Source: Buttiauxella gaviniae (GTDB lineage: Bacteria; Pseudomonadota; Gammaproteobacteria; Enterobacterales; Enterobacteriaceae). From it: 64,000 nt of DNA. The notes beneath the pieces were generated by a model that was given only the letters and a program-made list of their open reading frames with translations, was not told the DNA's origin and ran no database searches. The position numbers were made by a program, and so were the translations under genes. Numbering within the stretch: position 1 is the first letter of the stretch; each line of letters opens with the position of its first letter. The stretch spans positions 3,224,001-3,288,000 of the forward strand of contig NZ_JBFMVT010000002.1 in NCBI RefSeq assembly GCF_040786275.1, written 5' to 3'. Below, piece after piece: positions 30,205 to 38,827 of the stretch.

Positions 30205-31644
30205 TTATTTCAATGCGTTAAGTGCTGCCGCTACACCCGCACCGTATTCCGGATGCACCTGATTAAACAGCGCAATCTGACGCGCCTGAATAAACTCTGG
30301 AACATCTTTCATATCCCCGGCGATGCGGTTAAACATACGTTGATGCTCTTCAGCACTCAGCAGGTTATAGAGCGCGCGTGGCTGCGTGAAATAGTCGGTA
30401 TCTTCACGATGATTCCAGTGATCCGCAGCCCCTTCGAGACTTAATGGCGGCTCGCTAAAATCAGGCTGTTCCTGGAACACATTAAAGCTGTTTGGCTCAT
30501 ACGTCGCGCCATTGCCGCTGTTGCCGTCGATGCGCATCGCACCATCGCGATGGTAATTGTGGAACGGGCATTTTGGTGCATTCACCGGGATTTGGTGATG
30601 GTTAACGCCTAAACGGTAGCGATGGGCATCGCCATAAGAGAAGAGGCGGCCTTGCAACATACGGTCTGGAGAGAAACCAATGCCCGGCACCACGTTTGCC
30701 GGAGACATCGCCACTTGCTCAACATCAGCAAAGTAGTTATCCGGGTTACGATTCAGTTCCAGCTCACCCACTTCAATCAGCGGATAGTCACCGTGCGGCC
30801 AGACTTTTGTTAGATCAAACGGGTTATATGGCGTTTGTGATGCTTCGGCTTCCGGCATAACCTGCACGTAGAATTTCCAGCGCGGGAAATTACCGCTTTC
30901 GATGGCATCAAACAGATCGCGCTGGGAGCTTTCACGGTCATTGGCGATAATCTCCGCCGCTTCATCGTCCATCAAGTTGGCGATTTCCTGCTGCGTTTTC
31001 AGGTGGAATTTCACCCAGAAACGCTGATTGTCGCTATTAATAAAGCTGAACGTATGGCTACCAAAACCGTGAATATGGCGATAAGAACGTGGCAGCCCGC
31101 GGTCGCTGAAGTCGATAGTTAACTGGTGCAGGGTTTCAGGAAGCTGTGAGAAAAAATCCCATTTGTAGGTGGCGTTACGCAGGTTGGTGCGCGGGTCACG
31201 CTTTACTACGTGGTTCAGATCAGGGAATTTAAGTGGATCGCGCAGATAGAAAATAGGCGTGTTGTTACCGACTAAATCCCAATTGCCTTCCTCGGTATAA
31301 AACTTCATTGAGAAGCCGCGAATATCACGCTCGGCATCTGCCGCACCGCGCTCGCCTGCAACGGTTGAGAAGCGAATGAATAGCTCAGTTTGCTTACCAA
31401 TCTCAGAGAACAGCTTCGCGCGGGTGAACGGGGTAATGTCATGGGTGACGGTAAACTTACCAAACGCACCGGAACCTTTGGCGTGCATACGGCGCTCAGG
31501 GATCACTTCGCGGTCAAAGTGAGCCAGTTTCTCAAGAAACCATACGTCCTGTAACAGCATTGGGCCGCGAGGGCCTGCGGTTGCAACATTATTATTGTGG
31601 GCAACGGGTGCCCCGGCGGCAGTAGTCAATCCTTTCTTGCTCAT
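30205..31644 (-). CDS. katA: Small-subunit haem catalase
   Basis: Breaks down hydrogen peroxide in the cytoplasm. The 479-residue size and sequence fit clade-3, small-subunit monofunctional catalases, unlike E. coli KatE (about 750 residues) or KatG. Catalytic His54 is in [12 protein letters not shown] and Asn127 in LVGNNTPIF. The haem-iron ligand is Tyr337 in [14 protein letters not shown]. The ATG at 31644 follows GGAGACAATA; a second ATG 12 bp upstream lacks good spacing. The gene stands alone, convergent with menE and divergent from yfaZ, where E. coli has other genes. OxyR control is plausible, but I identified no operator. Confidence 0.94.
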   Translation of the reverse strand: MSKKGLTTAAGAPVAHNNNVATAGPRGPMLLQDVWFLEKLAHFDREVIPERRMHAKGSGAFGKFTVTHDITPFTRAKLFSEIGKQTELFIRFSTVAGERGAADAERDIRGFSMKFYTEEGNWDLVGNNTPIFYLRDPLKFPDLNHVVKRDPRTNLRNATYKWDFFSQLPETLHQLTIDFSDRGLPRSYRHIHGFGSHTFSFINSDNQRFWVKFHLKTQQEIANLMDDEAAEIIANDRESSQRDLFDAIESGNFPRWKFYVQVMPEAEASQTPYNPFDLTKVWPHGDYPLIEVGELELNRNPDNYFADVEQVAMSPANVVPGIGFSPDRMLQGRLFSYGDAHRYRLGVNHHQIPVNAPKCPFHNYHRDGAMRIDGNSGNGATYEPNSFNVFQEQPDFSEPPLSLEGAADHWNHREDTDYFTQPRALYNLLSAEEHQRMFNRIAGDMKDVPEFIQARQIALFNQVHPEYGAGVAAALNALK

Positions 31645-31904
31645 TATTGTCTCCATTTACCAATGTAAGTGACAGCCATACGTTTAACGAGGTGTCGAAC
31701 TGTTTATAGGGATGTTATGGCTTAGGAGCAATTTGGCATTTTCTATCATTGCGATACCTTGATCCGGCGACGGCAATGCATTTTTTTTTCATTTTCTTAC
31801 AAACGAATGTTAAAAAGCATTCCAGGCCCGTTGATTAGATCATCTGTGACTGTAGAATCGGCGTTTTTTCAGGGATATCCCTTTTTCTGCTCAGGATTGA
31901 AAGC

Positions 31905-32447
31905 ATGAATAAATTATTAATGGCTGGCGCTGTGGGTTTAGCACTTGTTTCTGCATCAGCAAGCGCTATCAGTATCAGCGGTGAAGCGGGTGAAAAATAT
32001 ACCAATGTGGGTGTTGGCTTTGGTACAGAATCAAGCGGTATTGCTATCAACGGTAACTACGCACATAACGACGACGATGGCGATATCGTAGGCCTGGGTT
32101 TAGGCCTGAATATTCCCCTGGGGCCTATGATGGCAACCGTGGGCGGTCGCGGCGTTTATCTGAACCCGAACGATAGTAAAGAAGGTTACGCCGTTGCTGT
32201 GGGCGGCGGCCTGAGCTGGCCGATCTTTGAAAGCTTCACTGTTTTCGGTGACTATTACTATTCCCCGGATTCACTCTCTAGCGGCGTGAAAAACTACCAG
32301 GAAGCGAGCGGCGGTGCGCGTTGGAGCATCATGCGCCCAATCAGCGTTGAAGCGGGTTACCGTTATATCGGTGTTGATGGTAAAGACGGCGACCGTAATA
32401 ACACTATCGCTGACGGCCCATACGTCGGCGTAAGCGCAAGTTTCTAA
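31905..32447 (+). CDS. yfaZ: YfaZ family predicted outer-membrane protein
   Basis: A 180-residue protein matching E. coli YfaZ in length, function unknown. A cleavable signal peptide (MNKLLMAGAVGLALVSASASA) is followed by alternating Gly/aromatic strands (GEKYTNVGVGFG, YAVAVGGGLSWPIF, GDYYYSP). It ends in PYVGVSASF with terminal Phe, the pattern of a small outer-membrane beta-barrel. It is followed by a GC-rich hairpin and then yfaY. Confidence 0.88.
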   Translation: MNKLLMAGAVGLALVSASASAISISGEAGEKYTNVGVGFGTESSGIAINGNYAHNDDDGDIVGLGLGLNIPLGPMMATVGGRGVYLNPNDSKEGYAVAVGGGLSWPIFESFTVFGDYYYSPDSLSSGVKNYQEASGGARWSIMRPISVEAGYRYIGVDGKDGDRNNTIADGPYVGVSASF

Positions 32448-32455
32448 TCTTTTCA

Positions 32456-32485
32456 GGCCGCGGCGTTCTGCCGCGGCCTATTCAT
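32456..32485 (+). terminator. Probable terminator of yfaZ
   Basis: Very stable stem GGCCGCGGC / GCCGCGGCC with loop GTTCT. The following tract (TATTCATTT) is only moderately T-rich. Confidence 0.65.
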
Positions 32486-32545
32486 TTCAGTCAATCTATT
32501 CTGCTTGAGTTATAGTAAATCGTTATCTTCCCGCGGAGTACAACG

Positions 32546-33742
32546 ATGATAAAAGTGGAAATGCTCTCTACCGGCGACGAAGTGCTGCACGGTCAAATTA
32601 TTGATACCAACGCAGCCTGGCTTGCTGATTACTTTTTTAACCAGGGTTTACCGATGTCGCGCCGGAATACGGTGGGCGACAGTCTCGAAGATTTAATTGC
32701 GGTGCTTTCCGAGCGCAGCGAACAGGCTGATGTGCTGATTGTGAACGGTGGCCTTGGGCCAACCAGCGACGATTTAAGTGCGCTTGCCGCCGCAACCGCC
32801 GCAGGCGTAGAACTGGTGATGCATCAGGAATGGCTCGAACATATGGAGCGCTTCTTTGCCGAGCGCGGGCGTGAAATGGCCCCGAGCAATCGCAAACAAG
32901 CGTTAATCCCGGCGAGCAGCGAAATGGTGGATAACCCCGTAGGTACCGCGTGCGGGTTTGCTCTGCAACTAAACCGCTGCCTGATGTTTTTCACGCCAGG
33001 TGTGCCTTCTGAATTTAAAGTGATGGTTGAGCAGCAAATTATGCCGCGCCTGCGCGAGCGCTTTGTGCTGCCTGAGCCACCTGTTTGCCTGCGTCTGACG
33101 ACGTTCGGGCGTTCTGAAAGCGAACTCGCCCAAAAGCTGGAACCGCTGCCGTTACCCGAAGGTGCGGTTATGGGCTACCGCTCATCGATGCCCATTATTG
33201 AACTGAAACTGACCGGGCCTGCCAGCTTGCGCAAAGAAATGGAAGCCGTATGGCCGGAAGTGCAGCGCGTAGCCGGGGAGAGTGCTATTTTCGAAGGCAC
33301 AGAAGGGCTGCCTGCGCAGCTAGCTGAACGTCTGCGCGAGCACTCACATAATATTGCAGTGAGTGAGCAGTTCACCGCCGGGCTATTGTGTTTGCAGCTT
33401 TCCGGCGCACAAGCCCCGCTGGGTAATAGCGAAATCCTCTCCGCGCGCCCTGAAACGCTGGCGCAAATTACCACCCGCGCTAAAACCTTTGCGCAAGACG
33501 CGGGAAGCACTCTGGCGCTGGTGGTAGGAAGTCTGGAGGATGAACTTCTCAACTTCGCGCTGCATACGCCGACCGGCACGTACGGCCTGCAGGTGAAATT
33601 CAGCGTGAATCGTCACGCTTTACGTACGCGGCAGGAAGTGTGTGCGATGATGGCCCTGAATATGCTGCGTCGCTGGCTAAATGGCTGGGATGTGGCGGCT
33701 GAACACGGCTGGGTGAATGTGGTCGATGTGATTCGGGCGTAG
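32546..33742 (+). CDS. yfaY: CinA-like protein YfaY
   Basis: A 398-residue two-domain protein of the competence-damage (CinA) family. Residues 1-170 form a molybdopterin-binding-like domain (MLSTGDEVLHGQIIDTNAAW, NGGLGPTSDD, FFTPGVPSEFK). The C-terminal CinA domain normally deamidates NMN using an AES-C-TGG motif. Here that position reads AVSEQFTAGLL and appears degenerate, so I doubt deamidase activity; E. coli YfaY is reported not to be the main NMN deamidase (PncC is). It follows yfaZ by about 100 bp and ends at a bidirectional hairpin. Confidence 0.9.
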   Translation: MIKVEMLSTGDEVLHGQIIDTNAAWLADYFFNQGLPMSRRNTVGDSLEDLIAVLSERSEQADVLIVNGGLGPTSDDLSALAAATAAGVELVMHQEWLEHMERFFAERGREMAPSNRKQALIPASSEMVDNPVGTACGFALQLNRCLMFFTPGVPSEFKVMVEQQIMPRLRERFVLPEPPVCLRLTTFGRSESELAQKLEPLPLPEGAVMGYRSSMPIIELKLTGPASLRKEMEAVWPEVQRVAGESAIFEGTEGLPAQLAERLREHSHNIAVSEQFTAGLLCLQLSGAQAPLGNSEILSARPETLAQITTRAKTFAQDAGSTLALVVGSLEDELLNFALHTPTGTYGLQVKFSVNRHALRTRQEVCAMMALNMLRRWLNGWDVAAEHGWVNVVDVIRA

Positions 33743-33757
33743 TTAATGAGAGCTCAT

Positions 33758-33798
33758 AAAAAACCTCTCATTGCATAACGCCCTGGGAGGTTTTTTTA
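33758..33798. terminator. Bidirectional terminator between yfaY and yfaE
   Basis: AAAAAACCTC and GAGGTTTTTTT arms with a loop of about 20 bases. The T-run overlaps the yfaE stop codon, and the A-run serves the opposite strand. Confidence 0.75.
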
Positions 33799-34050
33799 CA
33801 TCTCTAATTCAATATCGCCCTGTGCCTGGCAGCAGCAGGGGAGAATTTCACCGGGCTGAATAAAGGCTAACGGTTCCGTCAGCCATTTTACCTGGCCTGC
33901 AATCAATCGTGTCCGGCAGGAGCCGCAGTAACCCTCACGGCACTGATACTCAACGGCGACCTGATGTGATTCCAGCGTTGCCAACAATGAAGGGTGTTCT
34001 TCTTCACACTGGAGTTGAGCGCCCGTGACACTGAGAATAATGCGGCCCAT
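33796..34050 (-). CDS. yfaE: 2Fe-2S ferredoxin YfaE, cofactor maintenance of NrdB
   Basis: An 84-residue plant-type ferredoxin that supplies electrons to rebuild the diiron-tyrosyl radical of NrdB. Cluster ligands are Cys37, Cys42 and Cys45 (QCREGYCGSC) and one of Cys72-74 (LPCCC). It starts 3 bp after nrdB in the nrdAB-yfaE operon. Confidence 0.95.
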   Translation of the reverse strand: MGRIILSVTGAQLQCEEEHPSLLATLESHQVAVEYQCREGYCGSCRTRLIAGQVKWLTEPLAFIQPGEILPCCCQAQGDIELEM

Positions 34051-34053
34051 AAA

Positions 34054-35184
34054 TTACAGTTGGAAATCGCTTAAATCGTCGGTATTCACGTTCGAATCAA
34101 TCTGGCCTACCAGATAAGAACTCACTTCCACTTCCTGCGGCGCAACCTGCACGTTATCAGACACCAGCCATGCGTTGATCCATGGGATTGGGTTTGAACG
34201 GGTTTTGAACGGGAGATCAAGGCCAACCGCCTGCATACGAATGTTAGTAATGTAATCAACATACTGGCAGAGGATGTCTTTGTTCAGGCCGATCATAGAG
34301 CCGTCGCGGAACAGGTAGCTTGCCCACTCTTTTTCTTGCTCTGCGGCCAGCACGAACAGGTCGTAGCATTCCTGGCGGCATTCCAGAGCAATTTCTGCCA
34401 TTTCTGGATCGTCTTCACCGGAACGCATCAGGTTCAGCATGTGCTGAGTGCCGGTCAGGTGCAGCGCTTCATCACGGGCAATCAGTTTGATGATTTTAGC
34501 ATTGCCTTCCATCAGTTCGCGCTCGGCGAAGGCGAAGGAGCAGGCGAAGCTGACGTAGAAGCGAATCGCTTCCAGCGCATTAACGCTCATCAGGCATAAA
34601 TAGAGCTGGCGTTTGAGCGCACGCAGATTCACGGTCACGGTTTTGCCGTTCACAGTATGCGTGCCTTCGCCCAGCAAATGCCAGTAGCTGGTCATTTCAA
34701 TCAGCGTGTCGTAATAACCGGAGATATCTTTCGCGCGCTTTAAGATCTCCTGGTTTGTCACGATGTCGTCAAACACAATCGCCGGATCGTTAACGATGTT
34801 ACGGATGATATGGGTGTAAGAGCGCGAGTGAATCGTTTCGGAAAACGCCCACGTTTCGACCCAGGTTTCCAGCTCAGGAATAGAGATCAGCGGCAGGAGC
34901 GCAACGTTCGGGCTGCGGCCCTGAATGGAGTCCAACAGCGTCTGGTATTTCAGGTTGCTGATGAAGATGTGTTTTTCGTGATCCGGCAGTGCCTGGTAGT
35001 CGATACGGTCGCGGGAAACGTCGACTTCTTCCGGACGCCAGAAGAAGGAAAGTTGCTTTTCAATCAGCTTTTCGAAGATGTCATATTTTTGCTGATCGTA
35101 GCGGGCCACGTTTACCGGCTGGCCAAAGAACATTGGCTCAGCAAGTTGATCGTTTTTCGTCTGTGAAAAAGTGGTGTAAGCCAT
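34054..35184 (-). CDS. nrdB: Class Ia ribonucleotide reductase beta subunit
   Basis: Small subunit of aerobic ribonucleotide reductase, housing the diiron centre and stable tyrosyl radical. The 376-residue product equals E. coli NrdB. The radical Tyr is in [13 protein letters not shown] (about residue 122), with diiron ligands in [31 protein letters not shown] and earlier motifs. The C-terminal peptide [14 protein letters not shown] docks to NrdA. The ATG at 35184 ([12 protein letters not shown]) is chosen over an upstream frame that runs through REP sequence. Confidence 0.97.
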   Translation of the reverse strand: MAYTTFSQTKNDQLAEPMFFGQPVNVARYDQQKYDIFEKLIEKQLSFFWRPEEVDVSRDRIDYQALPDHEKHIFISNLKYQTLLDSIQGRSPNVALLPLISIPELETWVETWAFSETIHSRSYTHIIRNIVNDPAIVFDDIVTNQEILKRAKDISGYYDTLIEMTSYWHLLGEGTHTVNGKTVTVNLRALKRQLYLCLMSVNALEAIRFYVSFACSFAFAERELMEGNAKIIKLIARDEALHLTGTQHMLNLMRSGEDDPEMAEIALECRQECYDLFVLAAEQEKEWASYLFRDGSMIGLNKDILCQYVDYITNIRMQAVGLDLPFKTRSNPIPWINAWLVSDNVQVAPQEVEVSSYLVGQIDSNVNTDDLSDFQL

Positions 35185-35210
35185 GAATTGGGGTCCTGTC
35201 TGATAGGTAA

Positions 35211-35284
35211 TGTCGGATGGCGCTTCGCTTATCCGATCTACCACACCAAAATTTGTAGGGCGGGTGAGCAAGGTGCCACCCGCC
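35211..35284. repeat. REP pair between nrdA and nrdB
   Basis: TGTCGGATGGCGCTTCGCTT continued by ATCCGAT (35211-35240) and GGGCGGGTGAGC...GTGCCACCCGCC (35254-35284) are two REP-like hairpins. They fill most of the 121-bp gap between two co-transcribed reductase genes. Confidence 0.75.
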
Positions 35285-35305
35285 GCAGAGCGTTAAAAAA
35301 CGCGG

Positions 35306-37591
35306 TTAGATTTTACATGCGCCGCTTTCGCAGCCATCGTCCTGGATGGAAGGCGCCAGGTCGTCTTGCGCATCTTCCGCACCATCGCGGGTGTTCTGAT
35401 AATAAAGCGTTTTGACACCGAATTTATAGGCGGTGAGCAAATCTTTGAGCAATTGCTGCATCGGTACTTTGCCTGACGGGAAGCGCGTTGGGTCATAGTT
35501 GGTGTTGGCAGAGATCGACTGGTCGATAAATTTCTGCATCAGGCCGACTAATTGCAGGTAACCGTCGTTGTTCGGCAGATCCCATAGTAACTCATAGCTT
35601 TCTTTCAGCGTTTCGTAATCCGGCACAACCTGGCGCAGGATACCGTCTTTTGACGCTTTAATGCTGATGTGGCCGCGCGGTGGCTCGATGCCGTTAGTCG
35701 CGTTGGAAATCTGCGACGAAGTTTCAGATGGCATCAGTGCAGACAGCGTGGAGTTACGCAGGCCGTGAGTTTTAATCGATTCGCGAAGCTGCTCCCAGTC
35801 GAGATGCAGCGGTTCGTTGCTGATCGCATCCAGGTCTTTTTTGTACGTGTCGATTGGCAGAATGCCTTTTGCATAGGTGGTTTCGTTGAACCACAGGCAA
35901 GGGCCTTGCTCTTTCGCCAGCTCGTTCGATGCTTTCAGCAGGTAATACTGAATCGCTTCGAAGGTTTTGTGCGTCAGGTTATTCGCGCTGCCGTCGGAGT
36001 AACGAACGCCGTTTTTCGCCAGGTAGTAGGCGTAGTTAATTACGCCCACGCCCAGGGTACGGCGGCCCATTGCACCGCGTTTCGCAGCGATAATTGGGTA
36101 ATCCTGATAATCCAGCAGGGCATCCAGCGCACGTACCGCCAGAATTGCCAGCTCTTCCAGCTCATCCAGGCTTTCGATGGCGCCCAGGTTGAATGCAGAC
36201 AACGTACACAGCGCGATTTCGCCGTCTTCGTCGTTGATGTCATTCATTGGTTTGGTCGGCAGCGCAATTTCCAGGCACAGGTTGGACTGGCGAACGGGTG
36301 CGATAGCCGGGTCAAACGGGCTGTGGGTGTTGCAGTGGTCCACGTTCTGAATATAGATACGGCCCGTTGAAGCACGTTCCTGCATCATCAGCGAGAACAG
36401 ATCAACCGCTTTCACGCGCTGTTTACGGATGCTGTCGTCTTTTTCGTATTTGGTGTAAAGCTTCTCGAACTTCTCCTGATCGGCAAAGAAGGCGTCGTAC
36501 AGGCCTGGGACGTCAGACGGGCTGAACAGGGTGATGTCTTCGCCTTTCAGCAAACGGGTATACATCAGTTTGTTGATTTGCACGCCGTAATCCATGTGGC
36601 GCACGCGGTTGCCTTCAACGCCACGGTTGTTTTTCAGCACCAGCAGGCTTTCAACTTCCAGATGCCACATTGGGTAGAACAGTGTGGCTGCACCGCCACG
36701 CACGCCGCCCTGAGAGCAGGATTTCACCGCGGTCTGGAAATGTTTGTAGAACGGAATACAGCCGGTGTGGAACGCTTCACCGCCGCGAATTGGGCTACCC
36801 AACGCACGGATACGACCGGCGTTAATGCCGATGCCTGCGCGTTGGGAGACGTATTTCACAATGGCGCTGGAGGTGGCGTTAATTGAATCCAGGCTGTCGC
36901 CGCACTCAATCAGAACGCAAGAGCTGAACTGGCGAGTCGGGGTGCGCACGCCGGACATAATCGGCGTAGGCAGGGAAATTTTGAACAGAGAAACCGCATC
37001 GTAAAAACGCTTCACGTAGCTCAGGCGGGTTTCACGCGGGTAGCCGGAGAACAGGCACGCAGCGACCAGAATATAAAGGAACTGTGCGCTTTCGTAGATT
37101 TCGCCGGTCACACGGTTTTGAACCAGGTATTTGCCTTCAAGCTGTTTTACCGCCGCGTAAGAGAAGCTCATATCGCGGTCGTGGTCGATGTAATCGTCCA
37201 TCTGCTTGAACTCTTCTTCCGTGTAGTCTTCCAGCAGATGTTGATCGTATTTGCCCATCTCAACCATTTTTACCACATGGTTGTAGAGTTTAGGCGGCTC
37301 GAACTCACCGTAGGCTTTTTTACGCAGATGGAATACTGCCAGACGTGCGGCCAGATACTGATAATCAGGCGCTTCGCGAGAGATTAAATCTGCCGCCGCC
37401 TTGATGATGGTTTCATGAATGTCAGAAGTTTTGATGCCGTCATAAAACTGGATGTGCGAGCGCAGTTCAACCTGTGAAACGGAAACGTTATTCAGACCTT
37501 CAGCGGCCCAATCAAGAACACGATGGATTTTATCCAGATCGATGCGCTCTGTGCGCCCGTCACGTTTTGTAACCAGCAGACTCTGATTCAT
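35306..37591 (-). CDS. nrdA: Class Ia ribonucleotide reductase alpha subunit
   Basis: Catalytic subunit reducing ribonucleoside diphosphates to deoxy forms. The 761-residue product equals E. coli NrdA. The N-terminal ATP-cone (LLVTKRDGRTERIDLDKIHR) gives allosteric dATP inhibition. The radical-site cysteine is in NLCLEIALPTKPM (about residue 439), and the C-terminal redox pair is in GCESGACKI. The ATG at 37591 matches the family start MNQSLLVTKRDG. It heads nrdAB-yfaE, behind NrdR-like and DnaA boxes. Confidence 0.97.
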   Translation of the reverse strand: MNQSLLVTKRDGRTERIDLDKIHRVLDWAAEGLNNVSVSQVELRSHIQFYDGIKTSDIHETIIKAAADLISREAPDYQYLAARLAVFHLRKKAYGEFEPPKLYNHVVKMVEMGKYDQHLLEDYTEEEFKQMDDYIDHDRDMSFSYAAVKQLEGKYLVQNRVTGEIYESAQFLYILVAACLFSGYPRETRLSYVKRFYDAVSLFKISLPTPIMSGVRTPTRQFSSCVLIECGDSLDSINATSSAIVKYVSQRAGIGINAGRIRALGSPIRGGEAFHTGCIPFYKHFQTAVKSCSQGGVRGGAATLFYPMWHLEVESLLVLKNNRGVEGNRVRHMDYGVQINKLMYTRLLKGEDITLFSPSDVPGLYDAFFADQEKFEKLYTKYEKDDSIRKQRVKAVDLFSLMMQERASTGRIYIQNVDHCNTHSPFDPAIAPVRQSNLCLEIALPTKPMNDINDEDGEIALCTLSAFNLGAIESLDELEELAILAVRALDALLDYQDYPIIAAKRGAMGRRTLGVGVINYAYYLAKNGVRYSDGSANNLTHKTFEAIQYYLLKASNELAKEQGPCLWFNETTYAKGILPIDTYKKDLDAISNEPLHLDWEQLRESIKTHGLRNSTLSALMPSETSSQISNATNGIEPPRGHISIKASKDGILRQVVPDYETLKESYELLWDLPNNDGYLQLVGLMQKFIDQSISANTNYDPTRFPSGKVPMQQLLKDLLTAYKFGVKTLYYQNTRDGAEDAQDDLAPSIQDDGCESGACKI

Positions 37592-37631
37592 GTGAGTTTG
37601 TACCTGTCCGTGAAATAAAAAAATGCCCTGT

Positions 37632-37671
37632 TTATCCACAGCTGGCCTCTTGTGGCTAACTTTGTGGATAA
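37632..37671. promoter_or_regulatory. Two perfect DnaA boxes upstream of nrdA
   Basis: TTATCCACA at 37632-37640 and its reverse complement TGTGGATAA at 37663-37671 are consensus DnaA boxes facing each other. They lie 41-80 bp upstream of the nrdA start. A weaker TGTGGATTA follows near 37690. DnaA-ATP control of nrdA is known in E. coli. Confidence 0.8.
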
Positions 37672-37717
37672 ATACTATATCTAGGGGTTTGTGGATTACT
37701 TAATCACTATATGGTGA
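37672..37717. promoter_or_regulatory. Pair of NrdR boxes upstream of nrdA
   Basis: ATACTATATCTAGG (37672-37685) and TCACTATATGGTGA (37704-37717) resemble the NrdR consensus ACACTATATAGTGT. They are spaced 32 bp, three helical turns, as typical for NrdR. The rest of the 357-bp nrdA-ubiG interval holds a hairpin TGCGCAAC / GTTGCGCA at 37893-37913, a possible weak ubiG terminator. Confidence 0.75.
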
Positions 37718-37948
37718 GTATTCTAGTAACTAATCGCTTGAGAACAAGTATTGATTTCGTGGCAAAATTGAGGTTGTGACAACGTGGTTTTCGCTAAGTC
37801 CACGCCACGTAAGGCTTGTGACAATTGTCAATGGGATGCAAAAAAAATGATATTTTTGATCGGGTGCTGATTTCTTAAACTTAATGGATAAGTGCGCAAC
37901 TTGATGTTGCGCAAAATCCATAACACTAACCTATGACGAAGCGGTTAA

Positions 37949-38668
37949 TTAACTCTCTGTGTGCAACATATAGTTAACATCAACGCCCGGTGCGAGTTTA
38001 AAAGTATTGGTGATTGGATTGAAATGCAGCCCGGTCATGTGGCGTTCGCGCAGTTGAGTTTCATCCACCCAGGCTAATAATTCCGCAGGTTTGATGAATT
38101 TTTTCACGTCGTGGGTGCCTTTGGGCACCATGCGCAGAATGTATTCCGCACCGACCACCGCCATCAGCCAGGATTTGCCGTTACGATTAAGCGTGGAGAA
38201 AAAGACGTGGCCGCCGGGTTTCACCAGTTTTGCACAGGCTGTGACGACCGATTTCGGATCGGGCACATGCTCCAGCATTTCCATACAGGTCACGACGTCA
38301 TAGGTTCCGGCAAATTTATCCGCATGCTGCTCAACGGTTTCCTGAACATAATCCACCTGAATCCCGCTTTCCAGCGCATGGAGTTTAGCCACCTGTAGCG
38401 GTTCGAATCCCATATCAAGCCCGGTTACGTTGGCTCCTTCGCGCGCCATGCTTTCAGCCAGAATCCCGCCGCCACAGCCGACATCAAGCACCGTTTTACC
38501 GAACAAACCGCCCGCACGCTGGTTGATATAGCCCAGGCGCAGGGGGTTAATACGGTGCAGAGGTTTAAATTCGCCTTCTGAATCCCACCAACGCGAGGCA
38601 ACGGCTTCGAATTTGGCGATTTCATCATGGTCGACGTTCTGGATTACCGGTTGGTTTTCGGCATTCAT
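37949..38668 (-). CDS. ubiG: Ubiquinone biosynthesis O-methyltransferase UbiG
   Basis: SAM-dependent enzyme performing both O-methylations in ubiquinone synthesis. The 239-residue protein has the SAM-binding motif [17 protein letters not shown] (about residues 60-75), the acidic loop in [10 protein letters not shown], and the conserved [11 protein letters not shown]. The ATG at 38668 follows AAGGAG with an 11-base spacer and gives [16 protein letters not shown]; an in-frame GTG 12 bp upstream is less likely. It diverges from gyrA, as in E. coli. Confidence 0.96.
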   Translation of the reverse strand: MNAENQPVIQNVDHDEIAKFEAVASRWWDSEGEFKPLHRINPLRLGYINQRAGGLFGKTVLDVGCGGGILAESMAREGANVTGLDMGFEPLQVAKLHALESGIQVDYVQETVEQHADKFAGTYDVVTCMEMLEHVPDPKSVVTACAKLVKPGGHVFFSTLNRNGKSWLMAVVGAEYILRMVPKGTHDVKKFIKPAELLAWVDETQLRERHMTGLHFNPITNTFKLAPGVDVNYMLHTES

Positions 38669-38777
38669 GGGGCTACTCACTCCTTACGTATTTCGAACGG
38701 CGAGTATATCAGCCAATGCCGACGAATAAAGCTCTTAGCAAATGTGTTCTGGTTTCCCCACAGTAGGGCGATTGTGT

Positions 38778-38783
38778 TATAAT
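38778..38783 (+). promoter_or_regulatory. gyrA promoter -10 element
   Basis: TATAAT within TGTGTTATAATTTGCG, 45-50 bp before the gyrA ATG, with no good -35 hexamer 17 bp upstream. A weak -35 is characteristic of supercoiling-controlled gyr promoters. Confidence 0.55.
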
Positions 38784-38827
38784 TTGCGACCTTTGAATCC
38801 GGGACACAGTAGAGGGATAGCGGATAC

